A DNA stretch of 12,921 nt from Candolleomyces eurysporus (GCA_027579435.1 JANBPK010000160.1:1-12921), one strand, 5' to 3'; numbered from the stretch's first letter, positions 1-8,347 are shown. Translations and numbers: made by a program. Notes: generated by a model not told the origin, from the letters alone.

Positions 1-498
1 CGAGACCGTGTTCTCTGTTCGCGAAGTTATCCGTCGTATCTCGAACCCACCGTGTGTTAGCGAAGTCACTTCGTGAAGCATATCTATCGTTGCTGGTTGA
101 GCCTTAGCTCCCCCTCGAACTTGCGATTGTACAAGAAGAGTTCTAGAAGCCTCTGTCGACTCGACTTAGAGCTTTTACCTATACCCCTTGCCCGCCTTTA
201 TCTTCACGAAGGTATTTGGTGTGTTGTGTTATTGTGGTTGTGTGTGTGTGTTTGAGTTCTATAGTTTTGTTGGTTAGAGAGCCCTAGTTCGCTACCTGCA
301 CATCAGCGCTGCCCAATTCGTTTAGGTTTCGTCCAATTTGTTGCCTTTTTGCCCAGGCTTTTTCATTTCCAGCCAGCAATGGTGCTTTGGGCTTACAGTT
401 GTCTGGCGAATTGCGCGACAGCCAAGCCGCAACTGTCACATGATTTACGCTCATTGGTCGGCCCTAATTCGGGCGAGCACAACGCACACGACAGCATA
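1..498. other. Flanking DNA without a recognisable gene
   Basis: No reading frame here resembles a known protein. The stretch holds a short palindrome (CGAAGT-C-ACTTCG at 61-73), a TG-rich low-complexity tract at about 216-252, and a pyrimidine-rich region near 310-365. Its right end is the TA at 497-498, which is one copy of the target duplication of the neighbouring transposon. It could be part of an LTR or an old transposon, but I see no terminal motif or primer binding site that settles this. Confidence 0.5.
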
Positions 499-525
499 CT
501 GTAACCGACTGTATGGAGGCAACCG
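499..525 (+). repeat. Left terminal inverted repeat of the pogo-like element
   Basis: This 27-bp sequence begins CTGTAACCGACTG and is the exact reverse complement of 3857-3883. It directly follows TA at 497-498. The identity stops at 526, where the two ends differ. Confidence 0.95.
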
Positions 526-548
526 TAACGCGTAACATTGGCCTTTTT

Positions 549-595
549 GGTTGCCTATTTCCATAGGTGTCACGCGTAACGGTGGGTTGGTTGCC
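549..595 (+). repeat. Left subterminal direct repeat, probable transposase-binding region
   Basis: This 47-bp block matches 3773-3819 in the same orientation at 37 of 47 positions without gaps. It contains GGTTGCC at 549, CGTAACG at 575 and GGTTGCC at 589. Further CGTAAC words lie at 524 and 531, and the TIR itself holds the reverse complement GGCAACC at 518. Repeated words inside transposon ends commonly serve as transposase binding sites; that role is inferred here. Confidence 0.8.
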
Positions 596-669
596 AAGAA
601 ATAATGGTCGCAAAATAGGGGGAAAATGCGATTATTTTTGCCCAAAAAAGCGCTATCAGAGGGTCTAAA

Positions 670-3620
670 CTATGATAAAACATCACTCCACGTCCTTCCG
701 TCCTTTGTGTAAGCCCAAATTGACTCCTGCTCATTGATGGGAACAAGGGTGCCATTGAGTTCACACTCAACAGTCTCAGCGGGAACACAATACTGATCCC
801 CGAGCCCAGCCTGAAATTCCAAATCTGCTGGCTGGGGAGAATCATGATCCAGTTCTGCAACCACTCGGGAGATTGGGACGTCAGTAGCATCTGGAATTCC
901 ATATGGGTCCAGGTCTTCGTCCTCAACTTGCAGCGTGGCATTGAGCAGTGCCTCCCTACCAATCTTTGCTTCGATCTCGCTACGCAAAATGGCGTCCGTT
1001 TCGAGATACTCCCTGTATGCAATCTTTGCCTTTCTGCTGGTGAGACATTCTTCTCCAAGATTAAATTCCTTGACTGTGCACTTTTCCCAAGCCTGTACAA
1101 TGCTTAGCCAATGTTTTGAGAGAAAGCAATCGATGGACTCACGCAACGAATCAAATCACGGCCATTGGCACCTCGCATAGTCTCGTGAAGCTTGACAATT
1201 GGGTCGACTGATGCATTTCGCAGAATAGGCAATGACGTCGTAAACTTGATTTGAGATGGTGTTAGGCCCTCACTGAGTTGCTCCTTGTGGGACTCGACCA
1301 GATAGTCGAGCGCTGCCTGGCGGATTGAATGTTTAATGACCCGATTCAATCCCGCATCCGCTGGTTGCATGATTCCAGTGCCTAGTAATAATGGATTAAC
1401 AGATGCAATAGACCAACCAGGAAATAGACGCACAGTTAGCTGGGACAAAGATCAAGAACACATTGGGAAACTCTTCAAAGACAAAAGTGCAGAACTCCAC
1501 GCCTGCGTGAACTGGGTAGCAGTCAATGAAGAGGATTGATTTTTGATTTTTCGGTAGGTCATGGGATCGGATGTATTCTTTGATCCATGGCTGTAGAATC
1601 TTTTGCATCCACTGTTTGGGAACACATCATCAGCGGGGGTTACCTCAGAACTAGCTGTCATCCATACCTCTTTCATTGTCTTCAGAGTGCTAAAATGGCT
1701 TGTTTTCTTGTCGCTGTTGGCCACTGTGAAATGAAACCCAAGCTCCAGAGCTTCAGCATGTCCTTTAGCATCACTGCTCAGAAGGGAGGTGGAGGTTTTT
1801 CCTGCCCAGACCTGCTGGAAAGGAAGGATGTCGCCAGCTGGGGTACTAGCAACACAAAGAGTGTATGCACGCTTTTCGTCCTGATGGAGAATCGAGACTT
1901 GTCGAGCACCCTTCTGCTCATATGTACGTTTCTTTGACATCAAAATGATCACCCCGGTCTGGTCCATGTTAACGACAAGACCTGGTGGGATGTCATAGAG
2001 ATTGATCAGATGTACGAGGCAAAATAAGGTACGTTCACATTGCTCGACTGCATCATCAGGCAGCTTTGCAGCAGCACGCGTGCCATGCCGAAGGCTCCAG
2101 CCCATAACACTGGCTAAGAAATGACGGACGTAATGCTATACAAGTTGTCAGTTTGCCATTGCAAAGATGGTAGTCATTGTTTACACACCTCAGTACATTT
2201 GAACTGGGTGAGCAGACTGGGCTGCCGGCAAGCAATAACGGCGAGAATGATTGATCGAGCAAGGAGACAATCAACTGTCAACCCAACATCACGCAAGCCC
2301 GTCAACTTTCCCTTCACCTCCTCCACAATTCCAGGATATGGCGTCAAGATGCCAACACAGCCACTACGTTTCAGTGAGGCACCGGCTTCCACCTTCTTCA
2401 ATGTCTGCTCTGACCAACCTCTTACAGGCTCATTCACCATCCACTTGCTGACCGTTCCTTTGTGTAAGTGATTGAAGAGTACCGGCATTTCTCGTTGGAG
2501 GTGGAGGACAATCAGCCGCGGAGAAAAAGCAACACAAGGGGCAAGATGGGCAATGAATGCCCATAGGAATTGGTTGAACCAGTTGATGCGTGAGTGCTTC
2601 TCCTGTACAACCCCATTCTTCTTGCCATTTCGTCCCAATTTCCAGTTTTCACCTGGTTGTGACAACGCTGCAAGGTTGCTCTTGAGGGATGATGACACAG
2701 CCCCTGCCCCGCTGTCGCCAACAAGGACCAGTTCCTTTGCGGTTGGTGCTGATGTGACTTTTTCTGCTCGACGTTTTGCATGGAAGCGCTGTTGTCTAAG
2801 TCGGTTCCCTTCCTTTTCCCTCTCTTTCCTTCTTTCTTTTCTCCTTGCCTCTCGCTTTCGCTCTGTCTCATAATCCGTCCCCAGCATCTTCGTCACCTGC
2901 CATGTCTGTTGACGAGCCTCCTCAGCAGTGACGGTCTTTGCACCGAAATGGAAGAGTGTGGCTTGCTGTGTTGGCTTCACATGAAATGAAGGGGCAGCTC
3001 CATGGTCATTCCGATATCTGGCTTGGGATGCAGCAGCATCGCTTGATCCTGAACTATCTGCCTCGGAGTCGCTGACAAGGTCAATGACTGATCCTTGAGC
3101 GGTTGTTTTGAGTTTCTTGCAAGGATTGTGATTGTTGTGAGTGCTCTCTGACTCTTCATCGTCTGCGGTACGAACTCTGATTTTGTCAGCCTTCAAATCC
3201 TCAACTGACAACATTTGGCAGGTACCTTTTTCACGGGATTTTAGCACCAGCCCGCTCGGCCGCATCAATAAGCCTGTTGAGCCAACGGTGAAGGTGGCCA
3301 TCCGGCAAGTCCCTTTCCGCTGGGCTGGCTTCTTTAGCCACCTTCCTGAACATGGAAATCAGACCATCATAGCATGGTCCTCGCTGGTTGAGGGTGATTG
3401 ATGGCTGCTGGAAGGTCTTGAACACAACTTCCAGGTTTTGGTTGAAGGCATAGAGCAAGCCTTCCTCTTTCACATCATCAGGGTCAAAGCCAAAGCTGTA
3501 TGTTTCTTCCGGAAGGCTGGCATTCAGAGAGTTAGGTAAATGTTTCAATAGAGTAGCAAGTCGAGTAATACGAGTGTTGAGTGTCTGTGGTACTCCTTTC
3601 CTTGCCACGTCGTCTGGCAT
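670..3620 (-). CDS. Pogo-like transposase with five introns, 893 aa
   Basis: This is the predicted transposase that cuts and joins the surrounding element. Reading fragments in three frames join through five short introns: 3177-3234 (58 nt), 2136-2188 (53), 1612-1667 (56), 1382-1433 (52) and 1093-1142 (50). All are GT-AG, and most have a CTGAC/CTAAG-like branch point. Exons are 3620-3235, 3176-2189, 2135-1668, 1611-1434, 1381-1143 and 1092-670, a single open frame. The ATG at 3620 starts MPDDVARKG; the frame is open further upstream but only from a TTG. Visible parts are an acidic Ser-rich stretch with VIDLVSDSE (159-167), QATLFHFG (200-207), a highly basic coil (about 234-266), a possible helix-turn-helix near KGTVSKW (368-374), then catalytic Asp516 (NMDQTG), Asp644 (LFIDCYPVH) and Asp682 (QPADAG), 37 residues apart for the last pair. 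A WEKC...ECLTS segment opens the C-terminal exon. Splicing is inferred from frame, motif continuity and splice sites. Confidence 0.88.
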
Positions 3621-3772
3621 GGTGGACCGCAGTGATAGAGAAGCGAATGGAACCAAATAAATTCAATAACCGATCCTGGATTTCTACTGTCATTCCTACA
3701 CCTTAAGCTATCTATTAGGCTTTACGGAGGCATCCAACAGCTTCGAAGTGACCCGCCCTCACCCAAAAGGGT

Positions 3773-3819
3773 GGTTGCCTATTTTCCTCCCTGTCATGCG
3801 TAACGCCCGGTCGGTTGCC
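3773..3819 (+). repeat. Right subterminal direct repeat, probable transposase-binding region
   Basis: The block has GGTTGCC at 3773, CGTAACG at 3799 and GGTTGCC at 3813, giving spacings of 26 and 14 bases, identical to the left copy at 549-595. Between it and the right TIR lies another CGTAACG (3841), and the TIR holds GGTTGCC at 3858. It is a direct copy, unlike the inverted termini. Confidence 0.8.
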
Positions 3820-3856
3820 AAATTTGAACCAGGAGGGGACCGTAACGGTCCAAAAC

Positions 3857-3883
3857 CGGTTGCCTCCATACAGTCGGTTACAG
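3857..3883 (-). repeat. Right terminal inverted repeat of the pogo-like element
   Basis: This is the exact reverse complement of 499-525 over 27 bases and is followed by TA at 3884-3885. The two perfect ends, 3.4 kb apart, define the element. Confidence 0.95.
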
Positions 3884-3885
3884 TA

Positions 3886-4020
3886 TTTTCTTTCATTCTC
3901 GACCATTTCTGCCAGCTCAGCGCTGCCATTTGACCTGATTCTCTTTGCCAGTTGTATGGCAACAGCTGGCAACTGATTTCTCATATACTGGAGGCTGGCA
4001 ATATCCAGCCGTTCGCACAC
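3886..4020 (-). pseudogene. Possible short host ORF split by the pogo-like insertion
   Basis: On the minus strand an open frame begins after a stop near 4021 (VCERLDIASLQYMRNQ...) and runs to the TA target site. With the transposon and one TA removed in silico, the same frame continues through 496-454 (AVVCVVLARIRADQ) and ends at the stop at 451-453. It has no good ATG and no recognised domain, so it may be an exon of an unknown gene or chance. The continuity across the empty site is the only argument for it. Confidence 0.25.
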
Positions 4021-4088
4021 TCAACGGGCCATCGCGTCATTTGCTGGTACGTTGACTTTCCCCTTCCAATGGTCTTTCATATAACAGT

Positions 4089-5610
4089 AGCACATATACA
4101 CAGGAGTCAAAAGGGAGCGTGTGATCTCCCCATTTCAATGGGTGCTGTCTGGATGGCCATGTCACCCTTCCTCCTATACCCGAACCCCCCGAGCCACTAC
4201 GTAGCTACCTTTCTGCTGATACAGACGTTGCCAGAGAATTCCGCAAGGATATTTGGAAATATAATCGAGCTTTTTCATTCACATTGGTTGGTGTACAGCA
4301 AGATCATTCAGTCAACCATTGCCCTGGCTGTGGTCCTCCAGTCTATCGAATCTCAGGTGAACTGTACCATGCGTCTGTTGCTCTTAACCCACCTGCAGGT
4401 CATCTTCCATGCTACGCTCAGCTCTACGTAATCCAACCTCAGAAAGCTCTTGCTGCCCGCATCAACCAAAACCTCGCTCTTGATCCTGTGGTTATGTGGG
4501 GACTCCAGAACATGCTCATGATCCACCACCTACTCACGCAATCGTATCGGCATGCATACCAGATCCTACAAGAGCATCAGGATAACATCAACTACCAGGT
4601 CACACTTCACCTTACACCTGGTACGAACCGTGGCGTGTACAACTTGCCGACTGTCAACGAGGTTGCATTCATACTACCAGGGACCATCATCACCGAGCCT
4701 CACGACATCGTCCTTTGACTACATGGTGGACTGTTGGAACGCATTTCTGAACTCAATCCTGCATATGCAACTCTCCAGTACCCGCTCCTTCTTCTGCATG
4801 GCACTTGCGAGTGGCATCCTGGATTACGGCTCACTGAGACCGAGGATCAGCGAGAACGGAGGCTTGGAAATTGTCGTCGGAGGTTTGCAGCTAGGGAGGA
4901 GGCTGGCCTGGAGAATGATGGAGAGGTCAACATTGACCGGAAGCTTACCCTCTCCACCTACACTGCTTATCGTTCTCATTTCCGTCAAAACAATTTCAAT
5001 ATAATCCTCCGAGGTGGCTTGTGGATTCAGAGAAATCAAACCAGGTTTTGCACTGCACAGTTGAATCATCTCCAGGATGCCAATATGAATGATCCTGACA
5101 ACATGGATGCTGGCAAAATTGGGCANGTGTGTTTTCCTGCCATCATCGTACATTGGTGGACCATGGAATATGGCTCAGAACTACCAGGATGCTATGGCCA
5201 TCGCTTGCTTCTATGGCAAGGTTGATATCTTCCTGATGATGACCACCAATCCAAAGTGGCCTGAAATTGAGAGAGAGCTCCTTGGACAGACGGCTTATGA
5301 CCAGCCTGATTTGGTCGTCTGGGTATTTCAGCTCAAGAAACAGGCGTTGATTGACCGGATCGTCAAGGACAAGGTCTTTGGGGAGGTCGATGCGTACGTC
5401 TACACCATCAAGTCTCAGAAGCGAGGCCTTCCCCACATGCACCTCCTTCTGTTCCTCAAGAACGGTTATAAACTCACAACCCCGGAGGCCATTGATTTCT
5501 GTATCTCTGCATAGTGGCCAGATGAAGCAACTGAAAAGAAGCTTTTTGACACTGTGTGAGAGAAAATGGTTCATGGCCCCTATGGACCTGGATTTCCAAA
5601 TGCGCCAGGC
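4089..5610 (+). pseudogene. Decayed Helitron Rep protein fragment (N-terminal domain and HUH nuclease)
   Basis: This is the remains of a Helitron transposase, which normally nicks DNA with a HUH/Tyr Rep domain and unwinds it with a fused Pif1-like helicase. The frame starting about 4089 reads SPHFNGCCLDGHVTLPP, then DIWKYNRAFSF, VNHCPGCGPPVYRISGE, LNPAYATLQYPLLL and LSTYTAYRSHF, the usual order of the Helitron N-terminal domain. After a frameshift near the ambiguous base 5126 it reads FLPSSYIGGPWNMAQN, DIFLMMTTNPKWPEI and KRGLPHMHLLLFLK. The HUH histidines are at 5434-5442. In-frame stops lie at 4122-4124, 4716-4718, 5512-5514 and 5557-5559. Helitron similarity ends just after MVHGPYGPGFPNAP, before the catalytic tyrosine region and the whole helicase. 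It is therefore truncated and not functional as read. The fold assignment is firm; the exact 5' boundary is not. Confidence 0.88.
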
Positions 5611-5891
5611 CACCTTCAATGCTGGCAGCACCAGATCAGCCTCAGGCTGGTGCCACTCCAAGCCACAGCCCTCCAGTTGTTCCCACCGATGGCCAACCAC
5701 CTCAGCCGTCACTCATAGTGACTCCCCAGCAACTGCTCAGTCTTACCGCTAACAGGCAGCTCCGATCTAACGCACAGAACGCTCATGCTGAAGAGGGTGC
5801 AGGAAAGGTGGCAGGAAAGAAGCGGTTGCAAGGAGATCAAGGTGGTGATAATGGTCACATCAAGCGGCTGAAGACAAAAAGTAAGGATTAA
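5611..5891 (+). CDS. Pro/Gln-rich reading frame with basic C-terminus, hypothetical
   Basis: Right where Helitron similarity stops, a frame different from the Rep frame stays open to the TAA at 5889-5891. It is rich in Pro, Gln and Ser (PDQPQAGATPSHSPPVVPTD) and then strongly basic (VAGKKRLQ, IKRLKTKSKD), like a disordered tail with nuclear localisation signals. The same frame is open upstream from an ATG at 5556, but that part overlaps the Helitron frame. It has no own start or upstream exon that I can support. It could be the last exon of a captured or deleted host gene, the tail of another transposon protein, or chance. AT-rich sequence follows the stop. Confidence 0.35.
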
Positions 5892-6087
5892 AAACTATTA
5901 CTTCCAATGTTAAAGTAGAATTTTAGTGGAATTTTGAGAGGATCTATGTGTACATAACACTTGAACAACAACAGAAACTACAGCATGCGACCAAAGCAAG
6001 AGTGAGCGACGGCCGGAGGGATGAACACCAGGATGATGTGCAGCGGATGCCCAGATATCCAACTACCAAGAAGGTCTGCATTCACAG
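5892..6087. other. AT-rich spacer without a recognisable gene
   Basis: The first 60 bases are AT-rich (AAAACTATTACTTCC and following), which would suit a 3' untranslated region for the frame ending at 5891. The rest has no similarity I recognise up to the repeat starting near 6088. Confidence 0.4.
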
Positions 6088-6307
6088 TGTGCATAGCACG
6101 GGTAAAAGTCTCATCAAACTAGTAAAATGTCGAAGCTCTAGCGGGCGCTGGAATCAACGATCGCAGCCTGGAAAACCGTCGTGATCTCAACTTTCAAGCT
6201 TGGCTATGCCTCGATCCAAGCTTTCAAGCTTCAAGCCTGACTATGTCGCAATCTCCCGACTGCGTTGAGATCCCAACCATTGGGACCGCCAGGCTGTCAG
6301 GCTTCCA
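6088..6307 (+). repeat. Direct repeat, left copy, beside the second Helitron fragment
   Basis: The segment shares GTGCATAGYACGGGT, AAAGCTCT, GCGCTGGAATCAAYG, TTGAGATCCCAACYATTGGG and YGCCAGGC in the same order with 6753-6913. It holds about 60 extra bases (about 6182-6250) built from TTTCAAGCTT-like units. Several differences between copies are CG against TG, the pattern left by deamination of methylated cytosine. Confidence 0.7.
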
Positions 6308-6320
6308 AGTTCAATGAATC

Positions 6321-6700
6321 AAATCAGTTGGGACGGTCCGCTCTCCTCACTTCAACGTTGATGGCCGTGTCTCTATTCCACCTTTCCCTGACCCTCCCAA
6401 GTCTCTATTTACATACCTATCCACAATACAGCACAGCTATTTCAACAGGACATATGGAAATATAATAGAGCTTCTTCATTCACTTCAATTGGTGTTTGGC
6501 AGGACTATCCATCAACCGCTGCCCTGATTGCGGTCCTTTGGTGTTCAATATATCTCATGCTACAGCTGCCTTCCAGCACCCACCAGTTGTCCATCTCCAG
6601 ATCCATCTTCCTGGAGAGCAGAACATTGTCTATCATGATGACCAGACAATATTGGCTGCTTTCTTTGAGGCGAACACTGACAGCGGACCTGCCCAAGAAC
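6321..6700 (+). pseudogene. Second Helitron Rep fragment with internal deletion
   Basis: The frame from 6321 reads VRSPHFNVDGRVSIPPFPD, a diverged copy of the start of the Helitron fragment at 4089. DIWKYNRASSFTSIGV follows, then after a one-base loss CPDCGPLVFNIS, parallel to CPGCGPPVYRIS. Immediately after this it switches to PPVVHLQIHLPGEQNIVY and TILAAFFEANTD. In Helitron proteins that kind of segment lies after the HUH nuclease and just before the helicase. The whole HUH domain is therefore missing between the two parts, making this a deletion derivative or chimera. It is flanked by the direct repeats at 6088 and 6753 and cannot code for a working Rep. Confidence 0.75.
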
Positions 6701-6752
6701 AAGCAAGCAATGGGAATTTATTTGTGAACCATTGTACCATATGTCTCCCACC

Positions 6753-6925
6753 GTGCATAGTACGGGTCAACAGGGCAAGTTGGTCTCCAAATCAACATAG
6801 CAAGAAATCAAAGCTCTCGCAGGCGCTGGAATCAATGACTGCAGCATGAGAACCCGACTATGTTGAGATCCCAACTATTGGGCCTGCCAGGCGCATTGGG
6901 CTTCACGTTTCAAGGAATGGGATTC
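6753..6925 (+). repeat. Direct repeat, right copy, after the second Helitron fragment
   Basis: This is a shorter, diverged copy of 6088-6307. Its end (CACGTTTCAAGGAATGGGATTC) also resembles the bases that lead into the Helitron fragment after the left copy (CAAGTTCAATGAATCAAATC). The right copy may therefore be the start of a further, truncated repeat unit. Confidence 0.65.
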
Positions 6926-7640
6926 TCTGGCATCACTGTTCTGGTTTAAATCCATACAACCTTNGGGGGGGATATTATTTGCCTATGTTATATGCCATCC
7001 CTTTCTTTGGCATGGGGGCACTTGGGCAGTTTTCATCTCAGCACTCCCAAAATCGAATGTGAGTGACACTTCCCAGTGGGAAAATAATCATTGATCCAAT
7101 AACTATGACTTGGAGCTTTGAGCGATGCATCAACGGCGCTTGGGAATCAGCGCCCAGGCCATAGTCTGAGTATTGGATTATGCACCCAACATTGCGCGTT
7201 CTGCCGTTTGAGTAATCAATCTCAAGAGTGCCACCAGTGAAGCACTCGAGAACGCATTCTCATAGCGCCTCATTGTTTTGGACACTAGGGGTAACTGTGA
7301 CCCAAATACCTCTTACTTGAATGGTCTGTGTTGACTTCTTCACTCGCAGACATGGGCCTCAATATCTGGTTTTCATCTCAAGCTTGAAAATATGTTGCAC
7401 TTTTCTGAGAAGGTTGTTTTTTAACTTGATTCATACTCATTCAATGTCTTCCATACTTTCCGTGACCATCACAAAGCCCGTACTTCAGAGTACAAATTGT
7501 TGCGTCAGTGCGAGTACTCTGCATGGCTGAGAGAAGACATGCATATGGTTGTACTCTCCTGCTTTGAATGGGAGTTGGTGCTTTCCAACAGTGGTTCAAG
7601 TGATGGAGGCTCTCCATCACCGTCAATCGAGGGATTTTTC
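6926..7640. other. No gene recognised; contains a small hairpin
   Basis: No reading frame resembles a known protein. A hairpin GGCGCT-TGGGAATC-AGCGCC lies at 7135-7154, and an imperfect inverted pair (GATCCAATAACTATG at about 7093, CATAGTCTGAGTATTGGAT at about 7160) surrounds it. An ambiguous base sits at 6964 next to a G run. The stretch could be remains of a transposon end, but no terminus is clear. Confidence 0.4.
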
Positions 7641-7887
7641 ATCACATTGGTCTTATCATGGCAGTGAATGGGACATACCACTGGAGAAGGTGGATATGTT
7701 GTCGTCTTGGTTGACAAAGGTGTTTGTGACGCTGCCTCAGCATGGGCCACCTCCCATTCAGCCGATACCACCAATACCTCTCAACTGTCTCATACCAAAT
7801 AGTGGTGAAGCTCCACCGACGATCGATCTGAATACAACAATGTTTGCTCACTGACGGGCGAGGAGAGAGGGACAATAGATGTATGCA

Positions 7888-8347
7888 CTCGAAAATATTT
7901 TGGGGATCTATGGTATTCAAGGCCCTGAAGCCTCCCCCATGCCCGAATGACATGAATGTGAATGTGGGGCCGCGTGTACCACATACCACCTGGGAACCCA
8001 CTGAGACCTCCAGCAGTCCCTGCATCTGGTGGTCGCCCTCTTCAGCCTTTCAGACCTCCTTCACCGAATTGGTCGTGGATTGTTCGTGTCTGCTTGTCGC
8101 TGAAGAATTTGAAGGCTGCTGAAACCTGAGTCTGGAGGGAAGTCAGTATGATGTATCTGGGGAGGAAACGGGATTCGGATGCTTGCCTCTTTGAGCTTTT
8201 TCTCGAATTCTTTTTCCATTCTGGATAAAATTTCAACGCCTGTAGAATCTGGTGAGTGAGATTGAACGTAGTCTGTGAGAAGAAGATAATTGCAAGGACT
8301 CACCATCTTCTTATAGCCATCTTGATATCGTCCTCGGCAGCATTCTG
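7888..8347 (-). pseudogene. Decayed type II DnaJ (Hsp40, Sis1/DNAJB-like) gene
   Basis: Type II DnaJ proteins are Hsp70 co-chaperones with a J domain followed by a Gly/Phe-rich region. On the minus strand, 8347-8304 reads NAAEDDIKMA and, after a one-base loss, YKKM, the J-domain helix II. A GT-AG intron at 8240-8303 (64 nt) leads to ALKFYPEW, where the HPD motif should be but is YPE. A second intron at 8126-8186 (61 nt) begins with GCAAGC, a GC-AG form, and leads to FFSDKQTRTIHDQFGEGGLKG, a clear J-domain end. The Gly/Phe-rich part follows in shifted frames: AGTAGGLSGFPGG, then GPTFTFMSFGHGGGF and DPQNIFE. A stop follows GLKG. Sequence to about 7740 looks like a decayed Gly/Met-rich linker. 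No C-terminal substrate-binding domains are seen. Retained introns argue for a duplicated genomic copy, not a retrocopy. Confidence 0.82.

Larger units (their letters stand above)
499..3883 (-). mobile_element. Complete pogo-like DNA transposon (Tc1/mariner superfamily)
   Basis: The 3385-bp element is bounded by perfect 27-bp terminal inverted repeats (499-525 and 3857-3883) and by a TA dinucleotide on each side (497-498 and 3884-3885), the target duplication expected of Tc1/mariner elements. It encodes one minus-strand transposase with a DDD catalytic triad, so the coding orientation is minus. Subterminal sequence at both ends carries repeated GGTTGCC and CGTAACG words. Perfect TIRs, an intact TSD and an unbroken spliced frame suggest recent insertion and possible autonomy. 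The pogo assignment rests on the TA duplication and on the motifs NMDQTG, LFIDCYPVH and QPADAG in order. Confidence 0.93.

Noticed and set aside
1..300. TG-rich flank considered as part of an LTR
   Set aside because: No paired repeat, primer binding site or polyprotein frame is present in the window to support an LTR retrotransposon.
570..1100. 176-codon minus-strand open frame inside the transposon
   Set aside because: It overlaps the last two transposase exons in another frame and lacks the transposase motifs; it is a shadow frame.
303..3929. TCAGCGCTGCC occurring on both sides of the pogo-like element (about 305 and 3917)
   Set aside because: The match is only 11 bases, lies at different distances from the two ends and the surrounding sequence does not align, so it is probably coincidence.
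7135..7170. Hairpin GGCGCT/AGCGCC followed by CTGA, which could mark a Helitron 3' end (hairpin plus CTRR)
   Set aside because: The hairpin is short, the next base after CTGA is G where Helitrons insert before T, and no matching 5' TC end was found.
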